This document shows positions 36,849 to 50,863 of a stretch of DNA of 64,000 bases, piece by piece. The stretch covers positions 22,148,253 to 22,212,252 of the forward strand of contig OY978525.1 in NCBI GenBank assembly GCA_963854835.1, in the 5' to 3' direction. Position numbers and translations under genes: made by a program. Origin of the DNA: Megamerina dolium. Taxonomy: Eukaryota > Arthropoda > Insecta > Diptera > Megamerinidae. Position 1 is the first letter of the stretch. Every line of letters starts with the position of its first letter. Below the pieces are notes generated by a model that was not told where the DNA came from, did not search any database, and worked only from the letters and a program-made list of their open reading frames with translations.

Positions 36849-38037
36849 TTTCAAACAAGAATAACTTTAGCTTTAACAAGCATATTGCGTAGTTTCTTTA
36901 GAAATAATATTCACTTTTCAAAAACCAGGATGATATGTATGTTTTTTTTTTTTTGTTAAAACAAAAGAACTCTTTTGAAAGTTTTCATGGCTAATTATGA
37001 CTGTCAGAAGAATTGATAATTGCTTGATTTCAATTAACTAATTAAAAAATCATAATAGTTTTCAAGAATCATCAATACGTTTGGTTCGAAAAGAACAATG
37101 CCTCTTATAAAACTTTGATAGATAACAAAGGTATGATGCTGCGCTCTCCCATATTTTAGTAATTTTAATTGGCAATTCAAAAATTTGCTATTTTAATTTA
37201 CTTAGCCTAAATCTTAAAAAAACGGTTACGACATGAATTGCCCAGATATTGCTTTTGTTTTTATGAGGGTGAAATACAACTCCGACTCCCATTAGTGTCA
37301 CTTCTTTAATAGGTTTTTCAAACATGCTTACCGTTCCCACAGTTCCCAGGCTGATGCTAAGAGGATAAAAATTATGACCGACCTTTGTGCATTTTTGACC
37401 CCAACATTTGAACCACACATTTTCTCCTCATATCCCCATACATACTCACCCAATATCTCAAAAAAATAAATTCAGTACCTTTAAATGCAGTTGTAATTGA
37501 GCGTAATTAAATAAAATTTAGCTTTTACTCGAAAATGTGACCCAATAATTGATTTTCTTTCATGTGACCGTAAATTATACATATGTGTTATATTTCTGCT
37601 CATATAAAAATTTTCTAAGGTCCATGCAAAATTTAAAAATTAATTTTTGTTTTTGGTCAAAAGAAGACATTCAAATTAAAAATAAACTTTGGTCAGGCGT
37701 ATTCATAACATTTCATGTTTTTTGAGTGAAAATGTTGCTGCTGTTGTTGATGATGTCTTGCAATAATATAAATAAATCCAATCACATTCAATTTTCAAGT
37801 CTTTAAGGCAGTACTAACTTATAAATCGAATATAATCCATATAAATACATATATTTCTCATTCTTGTATCATTAATTGTATACTTATATAATACATTTAC
37901 TCGTACTTAGAATGTTGTTTAAAGGTCATTTGTGATTCTATTTGGGCATTATACAAGTATCTATTCAATTTATTGAGCTATAATAATACGTTTATCTTCA
38001 TATAGCATATAGATATTATCCTCACTAAAAGTTCATT
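36849..38037. other. AT-rich DNA, no gene recognised
   Basis: A 76-codon minus-strand frame at 37188-37418 has no recognisable motif. No other signal was found. Confidence 0.5.
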
Positions 38038-39194
38038 GGTGGTCTGGTGGTGTTTTCGCAAGGTAACGTGTCTAACTGCCTCAACCGGGTGGGGCTAGCG
38101 CAATCCTTGTTGAACTCATCGCAAGTCAAGTCACTGGCTGTCATGTAGTTTGATCTGAGCGCTATGTGATGATACCTTTATTTGCTAATGAGGGGTAGAC
38201 ATATAGCTTGCTCTGCTTACTATGTGACGGCGCTTTCATTATTATTAATGGGGGCCCTCCATGTGGCGACCACCGGGCAACGTCTTCCTGGCACCCGCTG
38301 GGAGGCGGCTGAAGTGAGTGGCAAAAATCTCCTCGGTTAGAGGTTGTGCGTTGGGTTTGGGACCCGCCACATAAAAAACCCCCCAATGAAAAAAACAAAT
38401 ATGCCTCGGATAAGGACTACCGCTTTTGTTGATGACGATTTACGGATATGCACCTGGAATGTCCGATCCCTTTATAGGGAGGGTGCCTCTATCCAGCTGG
38501 TTGATGTCCTCGAAAAATACAGAGCTGACATCACCGCTCTCCAGGAAATGCGATGGACAGGACAGGGCTGCTCCAAAAGAGCTTCCTGTGACATCTACTA
38601 CAGTTGCCATGCTGAAAGGCACGAATTAGGATGTGGATTTTTGGTCAGCAAGAGACTACGACATCTTGTCTCATAGTTCACGCCTGTGAACGAACGGCTG
38701 GCCACAATCCGCATCAAGGCAAAATTTTTCAACATCGGCCTTATATGTGCCCACGCTCCGATGAACATCGACTCGGATCACTACCTTGTTGCAGCTAAGG
38801 TGCGCACACGCTTATGTGTCGCAAATAACAAGAGAAGTCCCACACAGAGAATGCTCGACGTCAGTAAGCTGCGATCACCAGAGACAGCAGATGCATTTTC
38901 CACTCGACTATCGGATCTGCTTATGCAGAACACTCCCATGATACATGCGCACGGTGGACACATACATATATCCCGGCCTCATACCAGAGAAGTAATATGC
39001 CTCTGAGGAATGAGTGCTATGATCAGGAGTGTCGCGACGCTACCGCGACAGGGAGTTGGAAAGACGTGAGTGTGAGGAGATCGAGTTGTGTACCGACAAG
39101 AATGAGACTCGAAAATTCTTCGAAAAGATCAAGCGCCTGAGTGGAGGTTTAAATCCCGGAGCCTCTTCTTGTCGTGATGGAAATGGGAATCTGG
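38038..39194 (+). mobile_element. RTE-clade retrotransposon, copy 3 (rearranged, 3' end lost)
   Basis: Starts at the family 5' end GGTGGTCTGGTGGTG and keeps the leader and the start of the EN domain (ICTWNVRSLYREG, TALQEMRWTGQGCSKRASCD). This shows that the nonsense codon of copy 2 was originally Arg. It then has a stop after RLRHLVS (38673-38676). One deletion joins CAHAP directly to NIDSDHYLV, removing about 120 codons. Several smaller deletions lie between 38930 and 39050, and sequence ends abruptly at 39194 after RDGNGNL. The RT is entirely absent and no TSD is visible. Confidence 0.9.
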
Positions 39195-40074
39195 ACAATT
39201 TCAATTTCGTAAGGAAGTCATCAGAGAAATAAGGCTAAACGTCTGTCTGTTGCAGTTTTCTATTTTCAATTCAATTTGGACGAGAAATCGAAATTATCAA
39301 AATTTTTCTTGCGAGCTTTCTCACAGAACTTTTTCCGATGTAACTCATTACATAATTTGTACTTACAAAAGTATTTTGAAATAATTGATGATGGAAGGGT
39401 ATAATTTATAATTCTAAAAAATAATGCGATTAAGCACATCAAAGACAAAAGGCCAACGAACTGCTACACTCAAACTCGTAAAGGACAATGAAAACTTACC
39501 GAAACTTAAGTTATACTGAGCTGTTTGGAGAGGTTTTGTTTTTCTTTCTTTGTAAAATTTAGATTTTTACAAATTTTAAAGAGCGCCTCTGTACATTTTT
39601 GGAAAAAATATGTTTGTGTAAAATCTGTAGTACCTTAAGCTCAGTTACTATTTGTATGAGCATATTACGTATGTTAAGATGGTCTCCACAGGTAATAAAA
39701 ACAATGTAACTTAAATGATGTGAGGGTGTAAAATTATTATATGCCATATACTACACACATATGTGTATTTTATAATTATCATCATTGATGATGTTGTTGT
39801 TGTTTTTTTTTGTACTGATGGTGTTGACGATAATGTCAATGCCGATGGTGATACTAATACTGTACGCTAGCTATGTACTAGCAACACTGTGCGATGCTTT
39901 ACGTTCTTCATTCTCACCAGTTTTGTTGTTGTTCTTCTTCTGTGCAGTCATTTATATGGATATATGAGAGTGGTATTGGTCTTTTCTAATGCACTTGAGG
40001 ATGAAAGTGGTTTTTATTTCTGAATGAATGAATGTGAGGAATTTTTAATATTTCTTTTTTATTTATTTTTATTA

Positions 40075-40079
<5 letters not shown>

Positions 40080-40132
<53 letters not shown>
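40080..40132. repeat. (TTA)n microsatellite
   Basis: About 17 uninterrupted TTA/ATT units. Confidence 0.95.
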
Positions 40133-40133
<1 letters not shown>

Positions 40134-43100
40134 AAGTATTACCCTTCGACTTGGTGTTGTTCTTTCCATTTTGTTGGACATTGGTGAGTTGTGTGTAAAA
40201 TTGATATGAATAAACTCAAGCATGTATGTACTCGCAAGAACGCACATACATACATGTATCCATACATGCATAGAACATGGATACGCTCTTGACTCCATGA
40301 CACATACTACTAAACAAAATGATACTTATTGCATTTGCTTTTGGTTTTTATCCAAGTAACAGCATATTTTTACGCTTCATAAAATTTATGAGAATGCGAA
40401 TGTTTTTTGCTTTTTAATGATTATTTTTATTGCCTTGTTTTGTTTTCTTTGTGAATCACATCCTATAGAAGCACTATTTGTAGGTATGTAGGTACAAAGT
40501 ATGCTCATATCTATTAATATAAATTAGAACCTTCATCCTAGAAGAGTGGGTAGGAATACTAACTACATTCACCTATATCTCATAATTTTGATATTTTGTC
40601 TAGCATTTTATTTGGTGAATTTATTACAAAACCAACATATAAATATTGAATTTTATATTTATTATTTTCTGTATGAAATCTTTTTTGGTCCTATGAAAAG
40701 CATGTGGCCAACCGAGTGGATGAATTAAATTATTTTTTAAATATTCTTTTATATTTTATTGTGGATTTTCTTTTTTGGCACACAATACAATCATTTCCAA
40801 GTCAAAATAATTTGTATAAAAGTATAAGGTGTCTCATAGTGTTGTTGGTCGCCAATTTAATATACTTCGTTCTTACTGTGAGCATTTAGAATTGCAATGA
40901 TTCAAAAAAGAAATGCTTCAAAAATCTGATATATAAAGGATCTATGAAAATATAATTCATGACCAATTTAATTTGCTTTTTAAAGACAAATATGGTCTTA
41001 CAAAGAACACTCTTTATGCACATAATTCATATTTGCACATACTTCTTGTTTAATGTTGTATTAAAAAATCATTACAAGCATATTACAATTTGAGATCGAA
41101 ATTCTAACAATAACAGTAATGAAGGCAAGTATACATTTATGCAAGCACCTACATATACCTAACAAATGTATTAATTTCTAAAAAAAGTTTATATATATAT
41201 TATATATTATATATATTTCTGAAACCATGAACTTTTATTTTCGAACAATTGGAAATATTATGCAATCACAAATATATGTACAAAACATTTATGTACATTT
41301 CAGTGCAGTCAGTTTGAAAGTAGGGTTTACCAAATGACATTGATAAAATTATCCCAATTACCGCCATTGATAGTACTAGGTGAATCAGTAAGGACGCAGA
41401 TGATGGCTGAAACTAGAGTCCCACATTTGTTTTCAATTAATTACGATCTATCACTTGTCAAAATCTGAGGTAAATCAACGTATAATCGTATCAGATTAAA
41501 CTAAATTTCGTGTATTGATTCAATATTTTTTTTTAAATACCATGAAACCATGAGCTTGATGATTATTTGAGTAATCTACTCGGTTAAAATGAATGGTTGT
41601 ATATTGGATTTCTGAGTGGATATGTAGTTGCAGGAGTCTCCCAGACGTCCAAAATAAGCGTTTACAGAACAAATGATCGAACAAATCATTGATATCGGAT
41701 AGAACGATTTAAAAATGAAAGCGCTCTAGTTATCAGGGATAGATTTTCTACGAAGAGTTTCTTTCGTAGAAAACTACTCCGTTTACAAATTTTTATTGAT
41801 TCTCTTAGTCTTGCTTATTCCAATCAGTTTTTAGTTTACTCTACAATTTCATCATTAAGCGCTTAGCTTCCAGATTTGTTGGAAGAGTATTCATTTGGGA
41901 GTAGGAAAGAGTATATTTAGGAATTGGCTTCATCATGTATGGTTTGAAGGAAGTTTGAAAGTTTCATTTCAAGTTTGTTTCCTCAGAACAGCTCCGACAA
42001 TAAGTTCTTCAGCTAATCTGTAAACATATAATATACCGAATCGGTCAGCATTATACTCTTTGGGCCGCTTAAAATATTTAAAGGGGAAGAACGACGAAGT
42101 AAAGGAGTATTGGAGAAGTATATAGGAAAATTTTGGTTACTTGATACTCCAAAGTATCGGTAAATGACTGGTTCACTCCTACACTTGCCACTTTATGTCT
42201 TTTGAATTTCCACTAAGAGGTATTAGTAGTATATTATCTTATTGGGACCACATTTCTATATATAAATACATACAACGTTATCAAAAATTAAATTTCCTTA
42301 TTCTATTACATATATACCACTCTAGACAGATTGTCGCATTGTACATAATTTTTATATAAAGTTCGTGTACATTTTGGGTTAAAATTTTTTTTTGTTCTTT
42401 TAGTGAAGTATAATACATGTGGTTGAAGGTGGTATGGCTGATATTTTAGTTATTTGATACTTTTAAAGTAATTAATATAATTGTTCTCCTACCCTGCTTT
42501 TCATAGATATTAAATAAGCTCCTATCTCTCCTTCTCATGATAATAGAAACCAAGTATAGTACATAATTACATATAAAGAGGTAGTAAGAGTAGTTTATAA
42601 AACATTCACATAAGTAGATTTTGTGGCAAAAGAATTGTTCTTGGACACATTCTCAGAGTGTACTTTTTTTTCTTGTTCTATTTTATTTTTACATTTCATT
42701 ATATTTTATATTCTTCTCTGTTCACATATTCCCACAGTACAGAATTGTTTAATTGCTTACTTACAAAATTGTTTACGTTGTCCTTTATTTCAAGGTGCTT
42801 TAAGCGGTTTGATTTGTATTTAATGCAATTCAAATCGTTTTCTGTTTTGTAGTCTTTATGTACTTTTAATTGTAATATGTATTTAATAGCAGAGAGCCAA
42901 TTAAACTTTTATTATTTTATGTTTATATTACCGTATCCACAGTTCCAAACGGTTGATCATTTTAAAGCCAAATGTTCTATGATTGTTACGAGTAATTAAG
43001 TAAGAGTTACTTTTGTCTACTATTCAGAGGTAAACATCATCACTATCTTATGAAAAGGGGAAATTTTTGTATGTTTTATTTTCTGGAATATAACAAAAAT

Positions 43101-43270
43101 TTTGCATATTTTAGTATGTGGGATGGATGTACATATTCGTAGTTATTATGTTGGTATACAATCATTTTTGCACATAACATATATTTCAATGTTTAATTTT
43201 TAGCTGCGAGCGTACGTTTACTTGCATTAGAATGACCTAACATAATTTAAAGGCAAAGAGATTGCAAAAC

Positions 43271-43310
43271 ATTAAATGTAGGACCATTGTAAAATGGTCC
43301 TACATTTAAT
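43271..43310. repeat. Perfect hairpin, 18-bp arms
   Basis: ATTAAATGTAGGACCATT, loop GTAA, then the exact reverse complement. Short TTTAA/CTAATTTAATT repeats follow immediately. Confidence 0.9.
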
Positions 43311-44129
43311 CTAATTTAATTTAATTTAATCTAACATTTGTGACATGTTTTTTTCTATTATAAATGAAGTAAAAGCACGAGTGAATGAATTTAGATGCAT
43401 ACTGTAGAGAAATTATATGTTTTAAAGATGAAATGAACACTTCAAAAGCAAATAACAATAGATACTATGCACAGGTCAGAAGTACCTTGAAAATAAAATT
43501 AGGCAGGAACTAAAAGCGATATATTTTAAGTTGGTTAATACCGAAAGCCAAAACTAATAACTTTTAATTCAATTTTATCTTCGTTCTCATTCAGAGGCTA
43601 TTTAATATGATATGTAGTAAGTATGTTTAGAGAAAATGTTGATTGGTAAACAATTTTAGAGCTTGTTCAAATTCTTTACCCAAAAATGGTTATTATCGGA
43701 GCCTTGGGTGAAAATATTATAAAAATTACAATTTTGTAGAGGCTAAGTATGTGATAAACAATGTTTAGCAGAAAAAATTATTTAGTTATTCTTCTGGTAA
43801 TTCTGGTTATTTCTTTTTTTTTTGAGGTTAGGGACAGAATGACGTCTGACTGAGACAAACGAAGCCTGGATTCGAATTAGTCGATCTGAAATATTTATAA
43901 AAATTTTATCTCGTCTAATGGCTGTGGCATTGTCTGTATTTCTATAGCAGATTATCAATATATGTGAGTACTAAAAGGTTTTACATGCCCTCTAATTTTT
44001 ATGGTGTAGCATAAAAAATATACCTTGTATATTTTGGAACTTTTTTTTGTATTATTGCAACATGCATTTACTAAGTGGTTCATACTATACGTAAGAATAT
44101 ATACATATGTATGGTAATGTAAAGTGGGT

Positions 44130-44350
44130 GCCGTAGCTCAGTGGTTAGTGCGTTGCCCTTCTGTTCTATAGGCCGTGGGTTCAATCTCCGGCTGAAGCAA
44201 AATTTTAATATCGAAAAGTTTTTATTTCGAATGATACCCACTTATCGGCAAGCAATTGGCAATTCTTCCGGCAGTAATAATTTGCCATTTAACAAGCACA
44301 ACAGTAATGAAAGAGAAGCTCGACCAAAGGGCCACATATTTATTTTTTTT
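44130..44350 (+). mobile_element. tRNA-derived SINE, copy S3 (internal deletion)
   Basis: The head GCCGTAGCTCAGTGG and B-box GGTTCAATCT are present, and the body begins as in S2. It then jumps from TTTGCCATTT to ACAAGCACAACAGTAATG, missing about 130-140 bp. It ends GGGCCACATATTTATT. A possible degenerate TSD (TAAAGTGGG at about 44119 against TAAAGTGTGGG at about 44369) is imperfect. Confidence 0.85.
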
Positions 44351-46884
44351 ACATTAATATACAACAAATAAAGTGTGGGTGTAGGCACGTACATACTTAA
44401 AAAATCGTATATATATTGGATACAGCGTGATAATTTAATTGACCCAGATTCCACACCGTTTGGAATATTTTAACAGTGCTGACGCATCTACTAATGAATT
44501 AGACAACTTTGGCATGGATTGGATTGGACGATATTTTTTGTAGGTTGCCTAATAGTTCTAATGTTGCTCTAGTACTTTTGTAAAATATGTAGCAAAAAAA
44601 AAAACAAAATAAAAATATACATGGAAATTTCATTAACACACTGTAATTTATTTGCCAATTTAGCTAGAGAGTTATGCGTTCGTATTTGCATTTTATACAG
44701 GGGAAAATAGATACATATACATATAATGGTAGTGGATTCATTAGGTAGGATTTCTTTTATTCAAGCAAAGCAATATAAGTATAATAACATATGTAAATAA
44801 ATTTCATGTTGATTAAAAAACCAAAACAAATTAATAAAATTCTATCGTTCATAAAAAATTCGTTATGGCAACAAATTTTTAAATGTCTGCTACAAACTTA
44901 AGTAGGGTATATTATATTAGTTGTTGTATCTAAACAAACATTCTCCCAAACAAAAATTCAATCTTAAATGTGGAATAGTGTGAAAAACTAAATTCAATCA
45001 CGTTCATGTTTATAAATTCATAGGAAATTCCATTCTCATCACGACCATTTATGCTTTTGGTTATTTACATAGTACATACATATATTCTATGCTGATTGAA
45101 AAATATTTTGTTTTCATAGGAGTTTCCAAGTAGTAGTGTGATGTGGTGAGAGGTTTTCATAAACATTTTTCAATTTCTATTATAAGGAAACATCAAAATC
45201 TAGAGATACAATCAAGCAAGTGATATATAAGATAAGTTGGTAGAAGGAAGAACGTTTACATATACTATACTACATATATTATTCATAAGAAGTCTTTAAT
45301 ATAATTGAAAGAATTTTAGCTTACCCATATATAATATGGATAATCTGTGGTAAGAATTTTCAAAGATATAAAAAATAATATATTCAGCATTACTCATTAG
45401 TACCGGTACCACATGCATGTGCTTACACCAAATTTATTTTAGTACTAATTACTTTCATTTAATTTAGGTGCTAAAGTATAAGAATATTCCAGAAATGAAG
45501 TTCGATTTGTAAGGCTACGAAGTATATTACAAGTGTAGGACATGACGTGTAAACTCATTTTAAACTAGTAAATACATATACGTATATTCCCACACTTTAA
45601 TTTTGTTTTTTTTTGGATTAATATACTTGTATTGTATTTAAATAACAGATATAAAGTACAAACCACAAAACTAAATATGCTTATATCTTTGTATTTGCCT
45701 TTATTCAAAAGAGACTATTAGTGATATTAATTAATATAGGAGCACTTACGATTGAATGTGAAATAAAATAAACGTGTAATAGTTATTGTTATTGTACTGT
45801 TATTGTGAACTTTCAAAGAGAAGTTTCTTGTTAATGTGAGGAGGAGCGCGATGCTTTCACACTAGCTTTTTAGAATTATGTGATAAGTTTAAGTGTATAC
45901 GTTAAGTCAACTTATTTGTTCTAGTCAATGCCACAATGAAAAGTTACTAATACAGTTGTTAATGTCTCTAATTTGGAAAAGAAGGCTATTAAGTGGTGGC
46001 CACTTACTGACATACCAAAAATATGTTTGCCACTAAAGTTGATTCAGAAAAGTTCGCATGAATCACAAACGTTTTTTGGTTTTTCCCTTTCATCAAATCG
46101 ATATACAACTTTAATTTAGCGTCGCATTTAAGAACATTAAGAACAGTAGACAATTCTATTTTTATTTAGTATAGATTGTTTTCGGTTTTCCTCTATATGA
46201 TAGGAACAGTATGCATAAATGGATTGGTGTATTGGTAGAAATTCATTTTCACCATGTTTCAAGGGTAAATTTAATTGTTTGCACATGATATTGAATTAAA
46301 ATTCAAAGTGGATTAAAATCAAAAGCTCGACAATTGACAACTGCTAAATTCTGCACTGCATTCTGTTGAAGAGATTAAGACTACACAGCTACACCCAAAA
46401 AAGTATTGTTTTGCAGACGAAATAATAATTTCGATATGTATTTCGTATCTACGTTTACCGAATTGAAATACCGTGTAAGTAAAATCCATTCAGGTCGTAT
46501 TTCGTCTTTAATCTGAAAAAATATCAAAACTTATGATAATGGAAATATTCCTTAAAATATCCACGATGGATAACTTTTATTAAAATTTTCTACCCAACAT
46601 TTTCTTCCGAAAACTAACGAATTCAATTAATGGTTACTTTTCGAATCATAGCTTATTTTGATACTATTCTGTCAGTGAGTATTATACCTCCGCGGTACAG
46701 AATGAATCTCTTGACGCTTGATCAATGTTAGGTATTTCTTGCAAACTTTAGTACTGATGTGGACAATCCTTGGGTTTGTTGAAAATAAATTTTGGCTGAA
46801 ATTAAAAACCCACAATTTGTGTAAAAAGTTCATAAGACTGTAATGAATATCACATAAGACAGTTTTCAAGGTAAATCAGAAATA
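44351..46884. other. AT-rich DNA, no gene recognised
   Basis: No clear feature. The last few hundred bases may contain unrecognisable upstream parts of the mariner relic at 46885. Confidence 0.45.
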
Positions 46885-47120
46885 TCGTCGTAGTCATTGA
46901 AATCAACACTATCATGATTAGCGACTTTTTATAAACTGCAATTAAAGAAATTGATTTGAACGATCCTTGGTTTCAGTGAGATGGCCTGTCATGCCACACA
47001 GCCTATCAAACAATCGAAAAAACTGTAAGCCAAGTTCGATGATCACGCTATCAACCATCTTGACGACTACTATTTGACATCTCGGAACTTCTACTTCTTC
47101 TTATTTGATACTTATTTGAT
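46885..47120 (+). pseudogene. mariner-like transposase relic, second catalytic Asp region
   Basis: The plus strand reads MISDFL, stop, TAIKEIDLNDPWFQ, stop, DGLSCHTAYQTIEK, matching the mariner block around the second catalytic Asp (WFQQDGATCHTA). After a frameshift it continues AKFDDHAINHLDDYY and LTSRNFYFFLFD, the degenerate third-Asp region. Multiple stops make it inactive. Confidence 0.75.
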
Positions 47121-48120
47121 AACGTTTGCTTTTATTTGCCCTTACTTTATTGTTTCATTTAAGAGATGTATCATTGTATAGAAATTCATTTTTCGATATA
47201 GATCGATATTTTGAATTATTTATTCTTCATTCATATGGGGACCAATTCCGTTCTAATGTACTCATACATGTAAATTTTATGTGAATTTATATCTGTATAT
47301 AAGTTTTCACACATTCTTCCTTATATATACATATGGTTCAATTACAAAACATTTAATTGCTAGCAGGTATTCATCTACTGACGATTATTATGTCATTTTA
47401 CAATAGTTTTATCATTATTTGGATCATTTGAATAGTCATTGAATCATTTGAATCATTTGAATAGTATTTGCTGCCAAATTTGCTTATAAATATGCTCCTA
47501 ACATCAGCATATTGTAATTTTATTTCGTTCAACTGTTTGTTTCAAATTATATCTATACATGATATCATTTCCATGCAATTACAACAAATATTACAAATTT
47601 ATATTTGTATTAAATATATATTACATAAATATGTTTAAAGTGATTTATTGTCAATAAGAGAATTATGCTATTTTTTATAAAAGAACATTCCGGAAAAAAA
47701 AATTTCTTTCCATTTTATTAGAAGTCAGTGTTAATTCAAATGATCAGAAGTGAGATATCAATAATTATGAAATAATTTTTGAGAGATTTCAAAATTCCAA
47801 TAAATTGTTATCCATTGCAGATAAAAGTGCTACAGTAATTCAATAATTGTTTTATCACTGTTGTAAAATTATCATCACATAAACAGACGAATCAGTTGCA
47901 GAGCTGGCGATTTTAAAAGGGATTTCTGTCAGAATCTTATCCTTGTCATAATTGAGGGCACAAAACTCGTCACAAATCTCGTCAATTATTTTATTTTCTG
48001 CTTGTCTTTCAGTTAAGTGTCACCAACAAAATATGCGCACACATTTGGCATTTATGTCACACTCATATGCATATAAAAGCAAACAAAGCTATGGAAAACA
48101 CAAAAAAAAAAAAGCAATGC
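47121..48120. other. AT-rich DNA, no gene recognised
   Basis: Contains a small tandem of ATCATTTGAAT near 47420-47465. Nothing else was recognised. Confidence 0.5.
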
Positions 48121-49220
48121 AATGACATTTTCGCGAAAGTCACCAATAAGAGTGAACGTCTTTCTTTTGATTTTTAGAAAAAAAAAAAAAACAAATAAAA
48201 TAATAATATAATTTGCAAACATTTTGTTTATAATATGAGTGTTCAGCGCTCTCCTCTCCGGCAACGGCAATCGCCTGTTAATGTGTGTGTAAACAATAAT
48301 TTGCAATCACCCGCGCAAACCCCCCCGATAAGTGCATTATCAAATAAAACAGTTGATACACACTGCACAAGTGAAAGTAACAGTGCAAATCTTTTGCCTG
48401 CACATATTAAAAATTCATCAAATTTTGCAACAACAATAAATACAGACAAAAAAAATAATTTGTTCTATCGTGATATACTATCTCCCTCTATACCGTGGAG
48501 TGTACAATGTGCTTCTCCTGCTGTAACACCAACAGCTACAACATCAAAGCAATCAAATAACGGCACTTCTACTGAAGTGCATGACCCAGTAGTTAAAGCA
48601 ACTAGTGCGATGACTAATAAAGAACCAGTTGCTGTTCAAACTGGTATTGATCGCTACATTACTGTAGTAAAGCGAAAGAGAAGTCCGCAAAATTCAAAAC
48701 AAATGAATTCAACAAAAATTCAAAAACAGAACACTGTCCCTATTAGTTCGGAAAATAGATACGCTCTGCTTTCAGGTGATGAAAGTGACGAAAATATTAT
48801 CTCCAAGAAAAATTTCAAACCCCCACCCATTTTCTTGAGAGAACGCAACTCAGATAAGTTGATTTCTAGAATTACAAGTCTTATAGGACCAAAGAATTTC
48901 CATGTTGTTCCTATTCGCAAAGGCCAAATTGAGGAAACAAAAGTGCAAATCTACAGCGAAACTCATTATCGCAAAGTAATAGCGGAATTTGATGCTGTAA
49001 AAAAGAATTACTACACATATCAGCTAAAAAGTAGTAAGGGCTTAATCGTTGTACTCAAAGGCGTCGAACCCAACGTTGATATTAACGAAATCAAACTTGC
49101 CCTCCAGGAAGAAGGGTTTCAAGCCAAAACAGTATTCAACATTCTCAACAAGAGCAATATACCTCAACCGTTATATCGTATTGAGCTTCAGCCTGAAGCA
49201 AAACCCCTAAAAAAAGGTGA

Positions 49221-49230
49221 AGTACACCCC
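49221..49230. repeat. Left TSD of RTE copy 4
   Basis: AGTACACCCC is repeated at 50240-50249. The duplicated bases belong to Jockey ORF1. Confidence 0.9.
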
Positions 49231-50239
49231 CCTGCATAACTCCCGTTGTGCAGTGAAAATTGGGAAGGACCTCTCCGCACCGTTTAATACCGAACGGGGT
49301 TTCAGACAAGGTGATTCGTTATCGTGCGACTTCTTCAATCTTATTATGGAGAAAATAATACGAGCTGCTGATCTACGACATAATGGCACTATCTTCAACA
49401 AAAGTGTCATGCTGTTAGCGTATGCCGACGATATTGACATAATCGGCATGAACACGCGAGCAGTCAGTGCAGCATTCTCAGAGTTGGAAAGAGAGTCGCG
49501 TCGGATGGGTCTCACGGTGAACGAGGGCAAGACGAAGTATCTAGTGTCAACAAACAAAGAGTCCCGGCGTCTTGGACAGCACGTCACTGTTGACAACTAC
49601 GCTTTTGAAGTAGTAAGGGACTTTGTCTATCTTGGAACCAGCATTAACAGCAGTAATGACGTCAGCTTGGAGATCATGCGTAGGATAACTCTTGCTAACA
49701 GGTGTTACTTTGGGCTGAGTAAGCAATTGAGAAGTCGAGCCCTCTCTCGAAGAACGAAAACTACACTCTACAAGTCTCTCATCATGCCTGTCCTAACATA
49801 TGGCGCTGAAGCCTGGACAATTTCCACCTCGGATGAGCGAATACTTGGAGTTTTCGAGAGAAAAGTCCTACGCAAGATCTTTGGACCTATTTGCGTTGGT
49901 GGCGAGTACCGAATAAGGTACAACCATGAGCTGTACGAGCTGTATGCCGATATTGACATAGTAAAGCGCATCAAAATCCAGCGGCTGCGCTGGCTAGGTC
50001 ATGTCGAGCGAATGGAAGAACACGCTCCAGCTAAGAAGGTGTTATATTCGGAACCCGCTGGAGGACGACGCAAAAGAGGAAGACCAAACCTCCGGTGGAA
50101 AGACCAAGTACTGGAGAACCTGACGGCGCTTGGAATTTCTAACTGGCGCCAGCTAGCGAAGAACAGAGATGGCTGGCGAAGCATGTTATTTTCGGCCAAA
50201 ATCGATATTCGGTTGTTATGGCCACATAAGTAAGTAAGT
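49231..50239 (+). mobile_element. RTE-clade retrotransposon, copy 4 (5'-truncated), nested in Jockey ORF1
   Basis: A 1009-bp 3' piece of the RTE between 10-bp TSDs AGTACACCCC (49221-49230 and 50240-50249). It starts within the RT domain, as expected when reverse transcription stops early. It ends GGCCACAT plus an (AAGT)n tail of three units. It is in the same orientation as the Jockey host, so the insertion is younger than that element. Confidence 0.95.
49232..50233 (+). pseudogene. RTE reverse transcriptase C-terminal fragment
   Basis: An open frame from the truncation point to TAA at 50231-50233, with GFRQGDSLSCDFFNL, LLAYADDIDIIG (catalytic YADD), LTYGAEAWTIS, RWLGHVERM and RRKRGRPNLRWKDQV. 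It agrees residue for residue with copy 2 as far as I can read. It ends 11 residues later, because the codon that is TAA in copy 2 is AAA here, giving the ending KIDIRLLWPHK. It has no start and no fingers domain, so it is a dead fragment even though its frame is intact. Confidence 0.92.
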
Positions 50240-50863
50240 AGTACACCCCATATATAAAATTCGATATTTATTGCATCGCAAAATCACAATCGAAGAACCC
50301 CATAAGAGAACTGGACCTCCTCAGTGCAGCAACTGCCAAGAATATGGACATACTAAGACATATTGTACCCTGCCAGCTGTTTGTGTGATTTGTGGAGATC
50401 TCCATAAATCAAACATATGCCCAAAATCTAAAGGCGATGCTAGCATGAAAAAATGCAGCAATTGTGGAGGTAATCACACCGCAAATTATAGAGGTTGCCC
50501 AGTATATACAACCCTAAAGCTAAATTTCTCCGCTAGCAATCAACCTCTAAAACCAGTTGAGCAAACTCAGATAGCCAACTCAAGTAAGAGACAAAATATT
50601 GATGCAACACAATTCTTCTCTGCAATCCCAAACAAGAATCAAACCAATTCATACGCTAGCGTGTTAAAACAAAACCCACACCAACAAAGCAATGTAAATA
50701 ATGAGCAGAAACACTCACTGCCCACCCAACAGCCAAGTACCCTTGAACATTTGCTTCAAACATTGATTCAGAATATGAACCAATTCATGAACTCAATGCA
50801 AACAATGATGCAAGAAATGATGAAAAATCAATCGATGTTACTCCAAACATTGCTATCCAGACC

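Larger units (their letters stand above)
39195..44129. other. AT-rich DNA, no gene recognised
   Basis: Nearly 5 kb without a recognisable gene. Contents are the (TTA)n tract at 40080-40132, an 11-bp-arm hairpin near 41745-41775 (TTTCTACGAA...TTCGTAGAAA), and the perfect hairpin at 43271. Short open frames here are hydrophobic and AT-driven, without motifs. Confidence 0.5.

Noticed and set aside
42623..42852. Small hydrophobic open frames as membrane peptides
   Set aside because: Phe/Leu/Ile-rich frames are expected by chance in T-rich DNA, and no signal, start context or conservation can be shown.
49217..50233. A fused Jockey ORF1-RTE protein
   Set aside because: The frame across the junction is accidental. 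The ORF1 frame ends at a stop shortly after the insertion, and the RTE frame has no start of its own.
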